A stretch of 64,000 nt of DNA from Ignelater luminosus (Eukaryota; Arthropoda; Insecta; Coleoptera; Elateridae), in the NCBI GenBank assembly GCA_011009095.1, contig VTPC01000411.1:68059-132058 (forward strand), given 5' to 3'. Positions within the stretch are counted from its first letter, which is position 1. Each line of letters opens with the position of its first letter. The position numbers and the translations under genes are program-made. Positions 10,337 to 23,309 of the stretch are shown here, one piece after another. Below the pieces are notes generated by a model. It saw only the letters and a program-made list of their open reading frames with translations, searched no databases and was not told the origin of the DNA.

Positions 10337-11726
10337 TTTCTATAATTTATGTTTTCTGAATATAAACTGAGGTTATTGTATTTGACTCTGTGAATTTGGT
10401 TTGGAACTTATCTGGTTATATTGGTTGCCTACATAGATACAGTACGCGGCGTATATTATGCAGCTTGTAATAGCTAAATATATGGGATGAATCACCGAAA
10501 AGGATGCATCTGTAGTAAGTATCAAATATTTAAATAAGTAAAGGTTGTTATAAACACACCTAACCCTAGAATTTTAAATAGCACGTTCATCATACGTCAT
10601 TCTAGGAGGAATGACAAGTGCGATATCTTATAAGAAAATGTCTAGGAAGATAAATTGCAGGTGACCCCAAACAGTTTCTTGTAGAAATCTTCGTATTTTC
10701 AAAAATAACCATTGAAATTAAAAATAATGTGTTTATTTATTAATCCGTATACTATAAACAAAGAAATTCAAACTGAATTCATTGATACGTCGTTAGTATA
10801 CGCAGTTGTACTAGTACTTATCATTAATTATTTTTTGAAACTAAAATCGATTGTGTAGTGCGGTCGTGCCGACCTAAAATGTTAGTTAATTTCGTATCAC
10901 ACTTTGATACAATACAAAAATCATCATGTTAATGTTTAAGATTCAGTTTATCTTATAAAAACAAAAAAATAAACATAATACATTATAATTATGGTTTGCT
11001 AATATGTAGATACATTCCAGCTTATACAAATAATAACGACTTTTTTCAAGCTTTTATTATTCTTTTCCTGAAGACCTCTAAACTATTATATTTACATATA
11101 TGTATATATTAATAGGTATATTAATATTTCTGCAACACAGGTAGTGGTCATTCATCATAAAAAAATATAACGGGCACCATAAACGATCACAAAGAAGTTC
11201 AATTGTGCGAAAACCTGCATTTTAAGATTTTTTGGAAAATTTCATCAAATCTTAAAGTCCTGTATGAAAAGGTTAACACCATATAAAATTAACTTTGACT
11301 TGTGTATTTTGTAGAAAATGTTGTCTACTTTTGGAACGTATAAAATTTTCTGTAGGAGGCGTCCTTTAGGAGTTATAAACAAAAATCTCGAGGTGTTTTG
11401 CCTACCAAAAGTTTTCCCCAGGGCGCTCGAGGTCGCAAACTTAGTTTCACACTGCCCCTTCCATACCAAACAATCCTAGAAAAAAAATCTTTTACCGGAT
11501 TTAATGTAAGCTGGACGTCTCGCAGGCAACCTATATACTGGACTATAATGTGCTTTTTCTTGAATGATTTGCGTGAATACATTGGATCATTACCATTAAT
11601 ACATTCACAATTTATTTATTGGAACTTCAAAATAAAATATGCTAACCATTCACTAATGGCTTAAAGTTGCTTAATGTTTGTAATGATAGAACCTAGCAAA
11701 GCAATCGCTTAGTGAACAGTTGCAGT
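10337..11726. other. Intergenic region between divergent IER3IP1 and ionotropic receptor genes
   Basis: About 1.4 kb separates the divergent start codons, so it should contain both promoters. No TATA or initiator is convincing by eye. A segment at about 11360-11480 is richer in CpG and has open frames on both strands (e.g. 11398-11664 on +). It matches no family I know and looks like a dispersed repeat fragment. Confidence 0.4.
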
Positions 11727-13577
11727 ATGCGTGACAAAGTCGTAATTTTAATAATATCTGCAGTCGTAGTAGTTGTAAAAACTCTAAATAGCAAACTCTC
11801 ACTTCAAATGAATCCGACATCAACAATGCTTGAACAGTGCCTCTTCGAAATTGGTAAACAATATTTTGATGCTGATGCTGTAAATTTTATATTAAATTTG
11901 AGCAACTACTATCTGACACTAGACAATATTACTGTAGAACCCTTAATTATATATAACGAATTAAGTGAGAAATTTTTTAATCAGCAATCTAGAAAGGTTA
12001 ACTCTTATTTGATCATTTTCGCCGACAAAACTGAACATCATTATTACGAAAATGTAATTGACTTTTTAAGTAAGGATAAATCATGGAATTCTAGAGCTAA
12101 ATTCATTATTATTTCTGAAGAAGCCCCAGATAACATATTTAAAATTTTAATAAAATATTTTATTTACAATGTTGTAATATTAAAAAAAGCAAACGACACA
12201 GTATTCGATATCATTACTTATTTTCCTTATACATCTTTAGACTACAATTTGAAACCAGTTTTGTTAAACGCCTGCAGATTGGGTGTTTTAGAAAACAATG
12301 ACATTTTTCCAAATAAACTGCCGAAAGTATGGGTTAATACAACATTAAGAGTTGCTACTATGTTTTATCCCCCTTACGTGATTTGTCCTGAGTGTAAGGA
12401 TAACAAAGGAATAGAAATACAGACTATAGAATTGTTAAAAAGCATAATGGGCTTTCGCGTAGAATACATAAGCAAACGATACTCACACTGGGGAAAGAAA
12501 CTTTCCAATGGCACATACGACGAAGCTTATGGAGACTTGCAGAACCATGTCGCTGATGTGTGTGTAGGAATGTTTCACACGAATACCTTTGAGCATGAAG
12601 ACTTTGATATGTCTTTTTCTTATTTTGAAGAGCATACTAAATGGACCGTTCCTTCAGCTCAACCTTTAGATTATTGGCAAAATATGCTGTTAATCTTTAC
12701 AGCAACTGTATGGACGTGTTTAATAATTTCTTGGATTCTAACCTCTGTGGTGTTTTATGTTTTACCAAAAGTTTTTTACCCCCCTCATAAAATTCGAGAT
12801 TTTATATTTTATTTACTTTTTAGCTTTCAAATACTATTTAATGGCTCCACCCATGTTACTAATTTAAAGTTTATACGATTTACTTTTATAGCATGGTGCA
12901 CGTGTAGCTGCATTCTTAGTGTAGCTTTTCAGAGCAAATTGATGTTAGCTTTTAGTTTACCGTTTTACGAAAAACAAATACGTACTTTACACGACATATT
13001 GAACTCGGGTATTAAATTTGGGTTTCATTCAGAACTGGCAATATTTTTTGAAGTTTCACCTGATCCAGACGAACAGCATGTTGCCAAATACTACATACCC
13101 TGTGAAGTAGGAACAACTTGTTTGAACAGAACTGCGTTCAAGCGAGATTTTGCTACAATTAAAGGTAAAAGAATAATTGAGAACTTAATACCCGTTTATT
13201 ATATTGGGCAAAGTGACCGTTCTTTGCTTTACATATTTAAAGAAAACTTCCAATATGTTCCAGGCCATATGTATTTTGGTAAAGGTTATCCTATGTTCGA
13301 ACAAATTGATAACTTGTTGATTCTTTTAAAATCTAGTGGATTTATCGAACATTTTTACAAACAAGCGGAGGACCTTAATATGCATATCTTGCAATCCAAG
13401 AAAATTGCTCTTAAGTCAAATGCTATAAGTTATGAGCAGATGCAAAGTGTTTTCAAATTACTTATATATGGTTTATCTATTTCTGCTATAACGTTTTTAA
13501 TGGAAATCTTGATTATCAAATGTATACCTTTAAAGTTTCAAGATGTTACCCTACTAAATGCTAATAATTTATACTAA
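11727..13577 (+). CDS. Intronless divergent ionotropic receptor (IR), 616 aa
   Basis: A single open frame. I place the start at ATG 11727, because an in-frame GTG at 11712 is not expected as a start in an insect gene; the ATG is followed directly by a signal-peptide-like stretch (VVILIISAVVVVVK). The order fits the ionotropic glutamate receptor fold of insect IRs: a short divergent N-terminal region (about 25-200); ligand-binding lobe S1 (LRVATMFYPPYVICPEC, about 207-223); TM1 (about 320-345, LLIFTATVWTCLIISWIL); a pore-loop segment (about 358-375, FYLLFSFQILFNGST); TM2 (about 382-405, ending in the conserved AFQSKLMLAFS); lobe S2 with LHDILNSGIKFGFH (about 421-434); and TM3 (about 575-599). 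IRs are ligand-gated cation channels of chemosensory neurons that work with co-receptors. Intronless, divergent IRs are typical of taste-type 'antennal-exclusive' clades in insects. Cysteines in S1 and S2 could form disulfides. Ligand and subfamily cannot be read from the sequence. Confidence 0.92.
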   Translation: MRDKVVILIISAVVVVVKTLNSKLSLQMNPTSTMLEQCLFEIGKQYFDADAVNFILNLSNYYLTLDNITVEPLIIYNELSEKFFNQQSRKVNSYLIIFADKTEHHYYENVIDFLSKDKSWNSRAKFIIISEEAPDNIFKILIKYFIYNVVILKKANDTVFDIITYFPYTSLDYNLKPVLLNACRLGVLENNDIFPNKLPKVWVNTTLRVATMFYPPYVICPECKDNKGIEIQTIELLKSIMGFRVEYISKRYSHWGKKLSNGTYDEAYGDLQNHVADVCVGMFHTNTFEHEDFDMSFSYFEEHTKWTVPSAQPLDYWQNMLLIFTATVWTCLIISWILTSVVFYVLPKVFYPPHKIRDFIFYLLFSFQILFNGSTHVTNLKFIRFTFIAWCTCSCILSVAFQSKLMLAFSLPFYEKQIRTLHDILNSGIKFGFHSELAIFFEVSPDPDEQHVAKYYIPCEVGTTCLNRTAFKRDFATIKGKRIIENLIPVYYIGQSDRSLLYIFKENFQYVPGHMYFGKGYPMFEQIDNLLILLKSSGFIEHFYKQAEDLNMHILQSKKIALKSNAISYEQMQSVFKLLIYGLSISAITFLMEILIIKCIPLKFQDVTLLNANNLY

Positions 13578-16500
13578 CTTTGTAGACTTTCCTTTGTTAG
13601 GTAGTCCAAGATATCTTGAAAACTAAATAATGTCAACAAACCTTAAATCGGTAATAATTTTGCCAAAAGAACCGCTAGGAATAATTAACATTGACAGTTT
13701 TCTGCACATTTTATTATGCATCCACTTCCAGTCGAATGGTGTATTGTCACCTCAGAACATTCCTTCGGAAATACTATTTCAACATCTTTTGTTCCTTTTA
13801 CAGCACGTATCTTACTGTTTTATTTTCCATTTATCATATATTGTTCATGTCCATTTATGAAACTTAGTTTTAGTTTAGTCAGTAGGCATATACCAATACA
13901 GGGTGCCTCAGAAAAGTCTATACAAAACCCTAAGAGAGATTCTACATCCAAACCAAGTCAAATATTATTAGACTTTAAAATTTTTTAAACAAAGCTGCTT
14001 TTCTTGGCACTCTTAAGATTTAATATTTTAAAGACAAGGCTTGGTAAAATTAGCTTAACTTAACTGCGACACCTTGAGATTCCAATTGAAGAATTTTGTA
14101 TTTAGCATATAGGTAGTACTAATCCATTTGATATAACCTTTATTATGTATTATTATTTTCAGATGAAATATAATATAATCTCAATCTATAGTATAACACT
14201 AATTTATAATAAACAAAGTGCAAATTGCGTGTATTAACTGCATTATTATGTAACAGCTGCAGTAACCTTTTTCGCCTTCACAAGTGACACCATATAAAAT
14301 TGAAGCATCCTAATGTAGGATTAAATATACAGATTGTTCTGATTTACTAAGAACATAGGAATCTTAACATGGCACGAGAAAGAATTTTTAAGATTGGAGA
14401 AATATCATTCTTTTGTTTTCTGAAATCTCATTTTACACTATTCTTAACGCCTTCAGTAGGCGTAAGCAAATTCTAAGCCTAATAATTTTTCCCATGTTAA
14501 AATTACTAAATTTTTAGTAATCTAAAATACCCTGTATGGTTAAGAATATTGTATACTTGTTTAATAATCTTTGATGATATATCGGTCTTCAGAAGTGTTT
14601 TAAACTATACCAAATAACGTCAAAATAATAATAAGTGCGGTAATAAGAGTTACTTTTTCGAACTTGTTGTCTTGTAGCACTAGTTTTGCTAGATGTAACC
14701 ACTTAGATCATTCGTTCAAAAAATAACTCTCACTGTATGTTGCGTATACTACCTTTCTACTATACGGTGCCTGCCGCCGGTGGCACATTATCTCCTTAAG
14801 AATTCTTTCATAACTTCCTTATTTATAAAGCTATGTCTAAAATCCAAACATTGTCGCTTTTGATACTACATGTTCTCATTTCACGGTATAAAGAGTGTTG
14901 CATGTGACATTGTGTCACTTTTTTTATCTTAAATAACAATGGTACTGAATATTCATCTAATTTACTGTTCATTGATGTAGGGTGTGTCATGCCTACACGA
15001 ATTAGGGTTTAAATACAGGGGTAGATTTATACATTCTCGCAATAGGTGCTGTTGGCAAAAAGTAAAGATTAAAAGGAGATGGTATGTCTATCTTCTGTAA
15101 GATAGGAGTAATTCTTCCTAATACTTTGATTCTCCTTGTGAGATTCCATGTATCCCAAATTACTACATCCGGTACATGTTACTTATTAAATGCAATCTAA
15201 GAATCTGTTGCAATCTCTGCAGTTGTTATTTATAAACATTTTCTATTCGATCGTGTCTATCTTGTAATGTAAGAACCTACTTCAATCATTTTAATTAATG
15301 TATTATGCGATAATGCAAAAACGATCGCAAATTATAACCTTTGGAAAGTACTATTAAAATGAATGAATCATTAGAGAAAGGAAGCTCATCCGCATTGTTT
15401 TTTGATAGACTATTATTTCTAACAGGGTCGTTCACCTAGATTGTATTTTGCATAATATGCATTACTGATAAGTTATTTTTAGATTACCTATATCCACATC
15501 GAGTAATGCTCTAACCTAAACATATAGTGTACTACTAAATTTTTGTATAAGAGTAAGTACATATAGAGTGTGACTGTGAAAAGACGGAACAGGCACCCCT
15601 CCCCATTATAAAAGAAAATTTAACAGATTCACATGACCTTTTTATGTTTTTGAACTCGGTAACAAGAAAAATGATTACTGTAGGTGCTTCATGCAAACGC
15701 ATAAGTAAATAAAAGTGTTCTGTCTTTGCTGAGACATCCAGTATGAATGATCACCTTCTGTGCGTCAAGATAAAATTTAGTAGAACGCATTCGATAATAA
15801 GTATTTTATTTCGATTTGTGAAGGAAACGAAAAGCATTATTGTCTTAAATAATTGATACAATGAAATTATTTTTATCTTTACAATAAAAAGCACCTTTTA
15901 ATCTAGGCTGGAATTAACAACTGTGATACTATGAAAATCTAGAATACAACTTTTATCTGAAGTAATCAAAATTTCCATTTCTCTGTTATAAGTTTATAGA
16001 AAGCAAAATTAAAAAGCAAAGTGGTCTCAATTACTTACACCGAAAACACTTACAAACTTTTTAAAAGGTTATAATACAGAAAAAGTGCTCGAGGTTTGTC
16101 TAGTAATCAATTAACCGGAAAACAATAGTTTGAATTTCTATTTATAATGCCCATTGATAAATAGTAATGTAACCAATTACGTAAAAGTCACGCTATAATA
16201 CGAGTTTTTCTTTTTTTGATAGAAATGGATGCTCTAAATAATAATAGTAACAAAATTTCAATTATTTATTACAGCTTAGACATCATCTACATTGAGTATT
16301 ATGGTAGTATATTTTATATAAAATGAATATAAAATTGATGTGTATTTTGCAATATTATTTTATTGTTACTCATTGTCTTTCTACTTACTTATTACAGTAC
16401 ATTGACAAATGATAATGGATATTGAAATATAACTTAATATTAATTTATTGTATGATGGCCTTTTTGATTTAGATATTAAGGGTAATATTTTAGTTACTTA

Positions 16501-17047
16501 CTAATGAAAGTGAGAAGATTGCATGTTTAGTTGTTTGACTCGCAAATATGTCTAAGATTCTTTAAGTTTTAGAAAATCATGCCTATGTCTCTATGTCTAC
16601 AAATGTGTACAAGAAGCCTAATGCATCCTTGAGGAGTACTGCAATGAACAGTAATTGGGACTTTGTTATTTTTATAAGATATGCGTTTGATCTTCTGAAT
16701 GGTTATAGGGATTCAATTGTTTTTGGACAGTCACTTCAAGTACAGATAGAATCCTAAAATTGCAATGGATTCTTACATGTTTATATTTCACAAACAAAAA
16801 CTTTACACTCGAGTTATACAACATTTTTTGCAAGACCGTATTTTAGAGAAAATAGTAAAAAAATCATTGATGATAGATCAAAAAATGAAGTTGATCAAGA
16901 TCATAAGTGCGTATCATGAATTCATTATAGCACTGATACGGCTTTATAACATCGATACGTCAAATTTATTCCAAATGTTTATAATTGTCAATTTTTGACA
17001 TTGACAACGAGTTGTAAAGTACCAACTTTACGGGCAGTCGTGCAAAA
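13578..17047. other. Intergenic sequence downstream of the receptor; possible decayed MITE
   Basis: No exon was recognised. Two TACAGGGT strings in opposite orientation (13906-13913 and, inverted, about 14529-14536), one starting TACAGGGTGCCTCAGAAAAG, resemble ends of a Tc1/mariner-type element, but matching beyond the first bases is poor. The remainder is AT-rich without a visible signal. Confidence 0.35.
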
Positions 17048-17852
17048 GGGAATCGCAATTGCAATCTTTTGATAAAGATAAAACTCAAATTAACCTACTT
17101 GATCCAAGGTTATAGCTCAATACGTTAGTTTTAGTAATAGATTTAATCGCGTTACCCAAGAAAATGAATGCATTTTAAGTATTTTAAAATGCTCTTTTGA
17201 TACAAAACAGATGAAAATAGATATCTTTAATTAGATAATTTGAACTGAACTGTTAACAGAAAATCAAAACCGGCCAAATCAATAGTGAAAGAACGAAATA
17301 TGTGCAATTCTTTACCTAACCTAACAATTCAAATTTAAAGCAAAATATGTAAGGACATTTATTCTTTACTCAAAATATTCATTAAAACCATTAAACCCAA
17401 AACTCAAAAACTTGACTCAAAGTTACTGCACAAAACATTTTATGATAACAAAACAAAAGTAAACCATATTCACGAAGTAAAGAACCTCACCTCGATTGTT
17501 TTAGCATGCATTTTAGATAAAATACAAGTGCAACTTCAAATGTTTGCAGTGCATAAGAGGAATTTCAAGTTATTACATTATTCATTAGCATTCCATTCAT
17601 AAAAATGCGTTACTTTCTGCTGTTTCTTCACTGTTGCTTTAATTTTATATTTGCAGTTCAACTTACATTATTCAATTAGAAATTATTAATTAATAATTTT
17701 ATTTTAGGCATCAAAACAATTACCAGCATTCATTTACTTGAGTAACGCTGTTTCTATCTATCACTAAAACGAAATGCTTTGGGCTATAACTCTGAATCAA
17801 GTAGGCTAATTCGAGTTTTATTTTCACAAAAGATTGCAAATGTGATTATATT
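17048..17852. mobile_element. ~0.8 kb non-coding element with ~125 bp inverted repeats
   Basis: 17048-17171 and 17726-17852 are inverted copies with clear but imperfect identity. They share TTGCAATCTTTTG, ATAAAACTC(A/G)AATTA, CCTACTTGAT and GTTTTAGT(A/G)ATAGAT, and end at AAATGAATGC. The interior has no coding signal. Length and structure suit a MITE or foldback element. Divergence between the arms implies age, and I could not define a target duplication. Confidence 0.6.
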
Positions 17853-20541
17853 TACAATGACGTATCACAAGTGGAAGTATCACAGCGACACCTATTATCG
17901 AGTTAACTCTGTATCTTTGGGTCCACCTTCATATATAAATTGCTTTCCTCTTGATTAGATATTTTCATTTGTTTGCAGGATATAAAAGCTGGGAAGTTTT
18001 TAAAATAACACGCGGTTATAAATCTTTACATTGTAATCATGAATAGAATATCAGGCGTGATTCAAGTTTGCAGATACCCTGTCACAGGACAGCATCTTAC
18101 AAATACAATTTCCTGTCACTGTACCTAAATGAAGCTTTTCTGCTTAGTAGGGGATCTATTATGAAACGTGTAGTTTTAGGCTCAATAAAATTCCAGTAGA
18201 ATAGACGCCGTCGCTGCAACCGAAGACACTTCTCCGATTCAAATGTTTTTGTTAGATTAATCAAGAATTTTCTAGGCAGAAGATTCTACATAATTCCAAA
18301 CGTAGATATGACTATTAGTTTTTTATAACCATCTACTAAGATTAGAAATTAAGCAAACAAAAACAAAATGTATTGACAATGTACGTTTGTATTCTAGGTC
18401 AAATAAATATGTATGGCACCAAGACTAATTTTAACACTAGCTATATTCCATTATGTAAAAACAAATGAAAGGCTTAGGAGAAAACCATGTCCAGTCCAGT
18501 CGTGGGCCGCGTAGTGTGAATTGGGCTTAATTGTTCAAAACCTCCACTGTCGCTCTTGCATTTCCGTCACAGTATTCATAAATAAAATGAATGTCGGCAT
18601 ATTCTTCATTTGAAAATGTAGCTATTAATAAACGTTAAAGTGGTAACGATAATGCAAGATAAACGTCAAACAAGAATCAATTGTAATGACAATGTGATAA
18701 AATCATTCACCAGCCTACTTCCTGCATTAATTTTAAAGGATAAAAATGCATAATAACTAATCAAACCATTTCTTTATGGAAAATGCTATCGCCTATAACT
18801 TCTTTACTATTGAGTTTTAGACATATATGTATTAAGTATTTTCGACTTGAAATTACCTAAGGAACACACCTTTAACCTATGGCAGTCAAGTCGTGGTACA
18901 TCCTGTATATGTGATTTTCAAGAGATACGTATAACTTATTATTTTCGGTAATATGTGACGTTTAGTTGCTGCGACAACGACAACATTGTATTAATAACTT
19001 AGGTGCATGTAACTAGGGTAACACAAAATACCTTATTTTCCCAGAAATAAATTCTATGTAGAATAAATATGAACAGGAATAAAGTAGTAGTTATTACTTT
19101 ATTAGTAAAGTAAGTGTTTTTTCTCATTTTCAAATTAAAAAGTAAAAGTTATAAACCTGCAGTAGGGTTATTTACAGTGCTGTAAACTTGAGGAAAACTA
19201 TATTCTTTTACAGTGCTAGATAAGTCTGTGTCTACCACACTTCGGGCCAAGTGGCCGGTTGTTTTTAACACTAGCTATCTTCTTCTTTCATCTTGAGTAA
19301 GGAAAAGCAAATCCTGTTTAGAAATTGTTACTAAAAACAGGCAAAAGCGGCTTTCAATTGCTCCGTAGTACGAGTATGCTTACAATGTTCTTCTTATTCC
19401 GAAAACGGAAAAATTATAAAATCCTTACTATACCTATCTTCATTAAGAGGTGGGAGATTTTCACATCAAAGATACTTAATTATATAAAATTTCAACTAAA
19501 TACGCTCTGAATATTATAATCAAAAAATAATTTTATTATTTTTAACTGCAGTGATCTTTGTGTTTGAATTTCCAAGACGAATTAACATTTTTGATTTTTC
19601 GTAGAATTTTTTTAAATACCTTATTACCAATACAAAATATTTTTAGTTATGAAATATTTTTATTTGTTTTATTAAATAACAAATATTTAATAAATCAAGA
19701 GATTTAGTATGCTAATTATCTTAACCACAGGAAGATGGAACAGAACATGTAAAATGCAGCAAAGTTCTATGTAAACCAACTATTACCTAATTATCATAAT
19801 ACTTAACCAAGAATTTAATTTTAGTTTATGTCAACTAGCAAGTCTCGAACAATCCTTTCTAATAATATTTATATTGACTGCCCAAGAAATAACCTGGAAG
19901 AAAAGAGAAGGTTATTTCTTTACTATTACTTGTTTGATTTCTTTTCTGTTTACCACCAGGTATAGTAGTGAACGATTCTAGAACGTGTAGAACCTGAAAT
20001 GATGCAGCAAATATATAATTTTACAGGTAGAAATTAGTAATATGTCGAGTATTTCCGGAATGGCATAATTTGTGGTCTAAGAAAAAAATGTTTTTTACAG
20101 TTGTATTTGTCAACATATTAAAGCTTAATTTTTTTCTATACCGTACATCCTTTTTTACCGATAGAAAGTTATACTTAGCTGCCTTAGCTATTATATTATA
20201 GACGTATTTAAAATCGCAAAAATGGTCCATTTCTACTGTGATGTTTTCGCATATTCTCTATTACCAAAAGACATTCGAATGTCACGTTAGTTGTAATTTT
20301 GGAGACACCATTGTAAGTTATGATATAGGTACTACGATGTTTTTAAGCAAGGTGGTTTTCACTTCATAACTTTACACAAATAATAACTATGTCAAACGAT
20401 ACTGTCGAAAAACACTAAAAATGCGCTATTCGGTAGTACAGAATCAGATTGGCGTTCCATTTACAAAGATTTGTGTTGATGCTCTAGCACTGAAGTAAAA
20501 CAAACCCAGCAAACATTAGAAGTATTAAGCTTGACTCGCAC
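17853..20541. other. Intergenic or intronic sequence, no gene seen
   Basis: No recognisable exon. If the minus-strand exon at 20542-20652 belongs to a larger gene, this stretch would be its downstream intron. A perfect 12-bp hairpin (19884-19895 with 19909-19920, 13-nt loop) and a TACAGGATGT-type string near 18900 (minus strand) are the only structures I noted. Confidence 0.4.
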
Positions 20542-20652
20542 CTGCAGCAGTGATTTTTGTGGACTTTGAGCCGGAGCATATAGACCACTCTGAAGTTCAG
20601 TAGACTGTGCCACGGCTTGCCGGGACTGTTGTATACGTATGCCGTCGAAAAG
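20542..20652 (-). CDS. Isolated internal coding exon of an unidentified gene
   Basis: A 111-base segment on the minus strand is bounded by a TACAG acceptor and a CAG|GTGCGA donor, in phase 0 at both ends. It encodes 37 residues beginning LFDGIRIQQSRQAVAQSTEL and ending AQSPQKSLLQ. It has markedly higher GC and a balanced codon choice compared with its surroundings, as expected of selected coding sequence. Gln, Ser and Ala dominate, suggesting a soluble, partly disordered or cytoplasmic segment; SPQK could be a proline-directed phosphorylation site. I do not recognise the protein. Its other exons are not visible and would lie across long introns at lower coordinates (3' side) and higher coordinates (5' side, perhaps reaching the CpG-rich region at 24.0-24.6 kb). 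Confidence 0.55.
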
Positions 20653-21439
20653 CTGTATATGAAAATACACTATTTTATTAAAGGAAGTAATTACTTCTAA
20701 TTGGATTTTAAGGTAGTAAATTAATTATTACAGATTGTTGTTTTTTTAGTTTGTGCACTAACTACTAGGCATGTGGTTGCTTTTCTGACTTTATTGTTCC
20801 TAAATGATTGCAAGATATTTTAAGGAGCGATTCCTTAGCTTATTTAAAGACAAAAAGTCTATATAAACATGCATTCAAAAACGTTTCCTGAGGGGGATGT
20901 AGTCTCCCAAAGTTAACCTCAAAATATCGCATTTCTTGTTTCATTATCTATATGTTTCGAAGATAATACAATACTGTTTTGAAAAAAGTTTTAATCTCCA
21001 TTTTATTTTATTACGACACAAAAAACTAGAGATATTATAGTTACTAATTTTCCAGAAGCTGCATCTCCATCAGAAGGCATTTAAATATGTGAACTTTTTG
21101 TCGGTCCGGTCCTGGCGTAGAGGCGAAAAGCATGTATGAGATATATAATAACATCAAAATAATCAAAGTACTACGAACTGTAAGAATTGTGAATCTATGC
21201 ATAGACAATAATTAAAGTCAAGTGGGACTAAAGCTGTGCTGGTTTTTGCAAAATATTACATCACATCAAAAACGGGATAGGAAGTTTCTAATAGTAAAAG
21301 AATAACTCCGTGTGTTGTCGCTTAAAAAGGTCAACGTTTCCGACAAGTCAATTAGGAGGTGGGCCTTATCGCTAGCGATAACGATAAGAAGAAAACAAAA
21401 CAAAGTCGGTTTGAGAATAATTTGTATGTTATAATTCAT
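20653..21439. other. Intergenic or intronic sequence, no gene seen
   Basis: AT-rich, no motif recognised. It ends where the purine-rich LINE sequence begins. Confidence 0.35.
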
Positions 21440-22536
21440 AAGTCCTGTATAGTAAATCAAACGAAAACAAATAACGAATAAAGCAAAGATCAAATGATTC
21501 AGTAAGAGAGACAAAGAAAAGGAGGTATAAGTAGAAAAAAAAATCGACCAGATCACGATACATCAACAGAAGAGGATACCGTAGCATTCCAGAGAAGTAA
21601 GATAACCAATAGGACATCAACAAGCTACATACCAAACAAGATACAAAGAAATGGAAGACGAAACAAAAAGAATGCTAGATGAAATGAAAAAAGAGATAAG
21701 AGAAAACATGTTAGATATCAAAGAAGAAATAAGGACATCCACAATTTGAAGAAAAACCTAAAAGATATAAAAATAGAAAGTCGAGAAAATAAGAAGGAAA
21801 TAGAAAACCTAAGACAGGAAATAAAGATGAAGGAGGAAGAATGGACAAAAGAGAAGAACGAATTAACAGATAAAATAACCTAGTTGGAGAAAAGATTAGA
21901 AATAATAGAAAAAGACAAAATAAAAAACAAACTGATAATAAACTGGAATAAAAATAAATACGAACAATGAAGAAATATTAAAAGAGGCAATGCACAACAT
22001 GGCCGAGAAAGTACTAGTACTACAAGTAGAAGTGAAAAAAGCATATAAAATCGGAGAAAAGAAATGCATTATAGAAACAAATAATTGAAAAGACAAGGTG
22101 AAAGTTCTAAAAGAGAAAAGTAAGTTAAACGGAAGTCCTAAAAGACACGAACTATAATATACTTATTCAGAACAAGCATTCAGAAAAAAAGGAATCCAAA
22201 GAAAAATAAGAGATATTGCAAGAAAGAAGAGAGTAAATGAAGCAATAGTTAAAATAAAATATCAGAAACTAGGAATAAATGGAAAGATATGGGTATGGAT
22301 CGAGAAAGTTGGAAGGTTCATAAAAGATAAAGCAAGAAAAACTTCAAAAAACTAAGCAAAGACGGCAGGGAGGATACGAACTGGTAATGAAACAAGACAA
22401 CGATAAAAGGGGATAAATAATACTAGAGGACAAGCACACAATAGAGAAAAAAAAAGATACGACAAGAGGAGACAAAACACCACCACGAAACGAAGGGGAA
22501 ACAAACAACAATCACAAACCAAAAAATAGGGAAATA

Positions 22537-22782
22537 GTGTCAGATAGAACGGATAAAAAAAATACAGAAACTGTTGAAAGGAAAAAGACGGAAGCAAAAA
22601 CAGTGAAAATAGAAACATGGAATATAACGTCCCTAACAGGACAACAATATGAAATAACTAAGGAAATGGAAGAGTCTGGAATTCAAGCAATGGGGATCGG
22701 CAAAACTAAGAAAGCAGGACATGGAAAAATTAACCTATATGGAAAATATGAACTATACTATTCGGGAGTACAGCAGGGATAG
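22537..22782 (+). pseudogene. LINE endonuclease (APE type), N-terminal fragment
   Basis: An open stretch whose end matches the beginning of retrotransposon AP-endonucleases: KIETWNITSLTGQQYEITKE, G-I-Q-A-M-G-I-G-K-T-K-K, then YELYYSGVQQG and a stop. The usual catalytic Glu after 'GI.E.K' appears as Gly-Lys (GIGKTK), so activity would be lost even before the stop. Confidence 0.65.
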
Positions 22783-23309
22783 AAATCAAAATTAGAAGTA
22801 GGAATAATCCTACCAAACGAGATAGACACCAGAGTAACCAAGGATAGAAAGGACAGGGAATACACAATGGAGACATCTTATACATAATTTACAGACGCCA
22901 TTGGAAGAGATACAAGAAGAGAACCATGGCATAATCCCGATGGGGGATTGAAACGCACGGATAGGAAATTGATGAAAATAGAGGACTTCGATGCATGAGG
23001 AAATTTGGCAGAGAAGTACGAAATATAAACGTAACGCGAATGTTAACCTTCTATCAAATAAACGATTTACTAATAGGAAACTCCCACTGGTACCAACCGC
23101 TCCGAGAAAAATACAGTTTCGTTGCGGAAGAACAAAACGGTAGAAGTATAATAGACTATATAGTTTATACACAGGAAATGAAACGAAAAATACAGAATAT
23201 TAAACTAAAAATGCAACAGAAATATAGAGACATGGATTATGTGATAGCTGAGATGAACAGAGAGAGCATCGAAGAATTGGAAATCATATGGAAAAATAGA
23301 AATAGACAG

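Noticed and set aside
11245-11664. Overlapping open frames on both strands in a CpG-richer patch before the receptor
   Set aside because: Neither protein has a recognisable motif or splice context. More likely a dispersed repeat or chance frames.
11712-11726. Earlier GTG start for the ionotropic receptor
   Set aside because: Insect nuclear genes start at ATG, and ATG 11727 is followed directly by a signal-peptide-like stretch.
13906-14536. Pair of inverted TACAGGGT strings suggesting a MITE
   Set aside because: Matching stops after about eight bases and no target duplication is clear; kept only as a remark.
19884-19920. Perfect 12-bp hairpin, possible small RNA precursor
   Set aside because: Stem far too short for a pre-miRNA, and a pair like this is expected by chance in AT-rich DNA.
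22352-22618. Hydrophobic minus-strand frames across the LINE
   Set aside because: They are antisense shadows of the purine-rich LINE coding strand.
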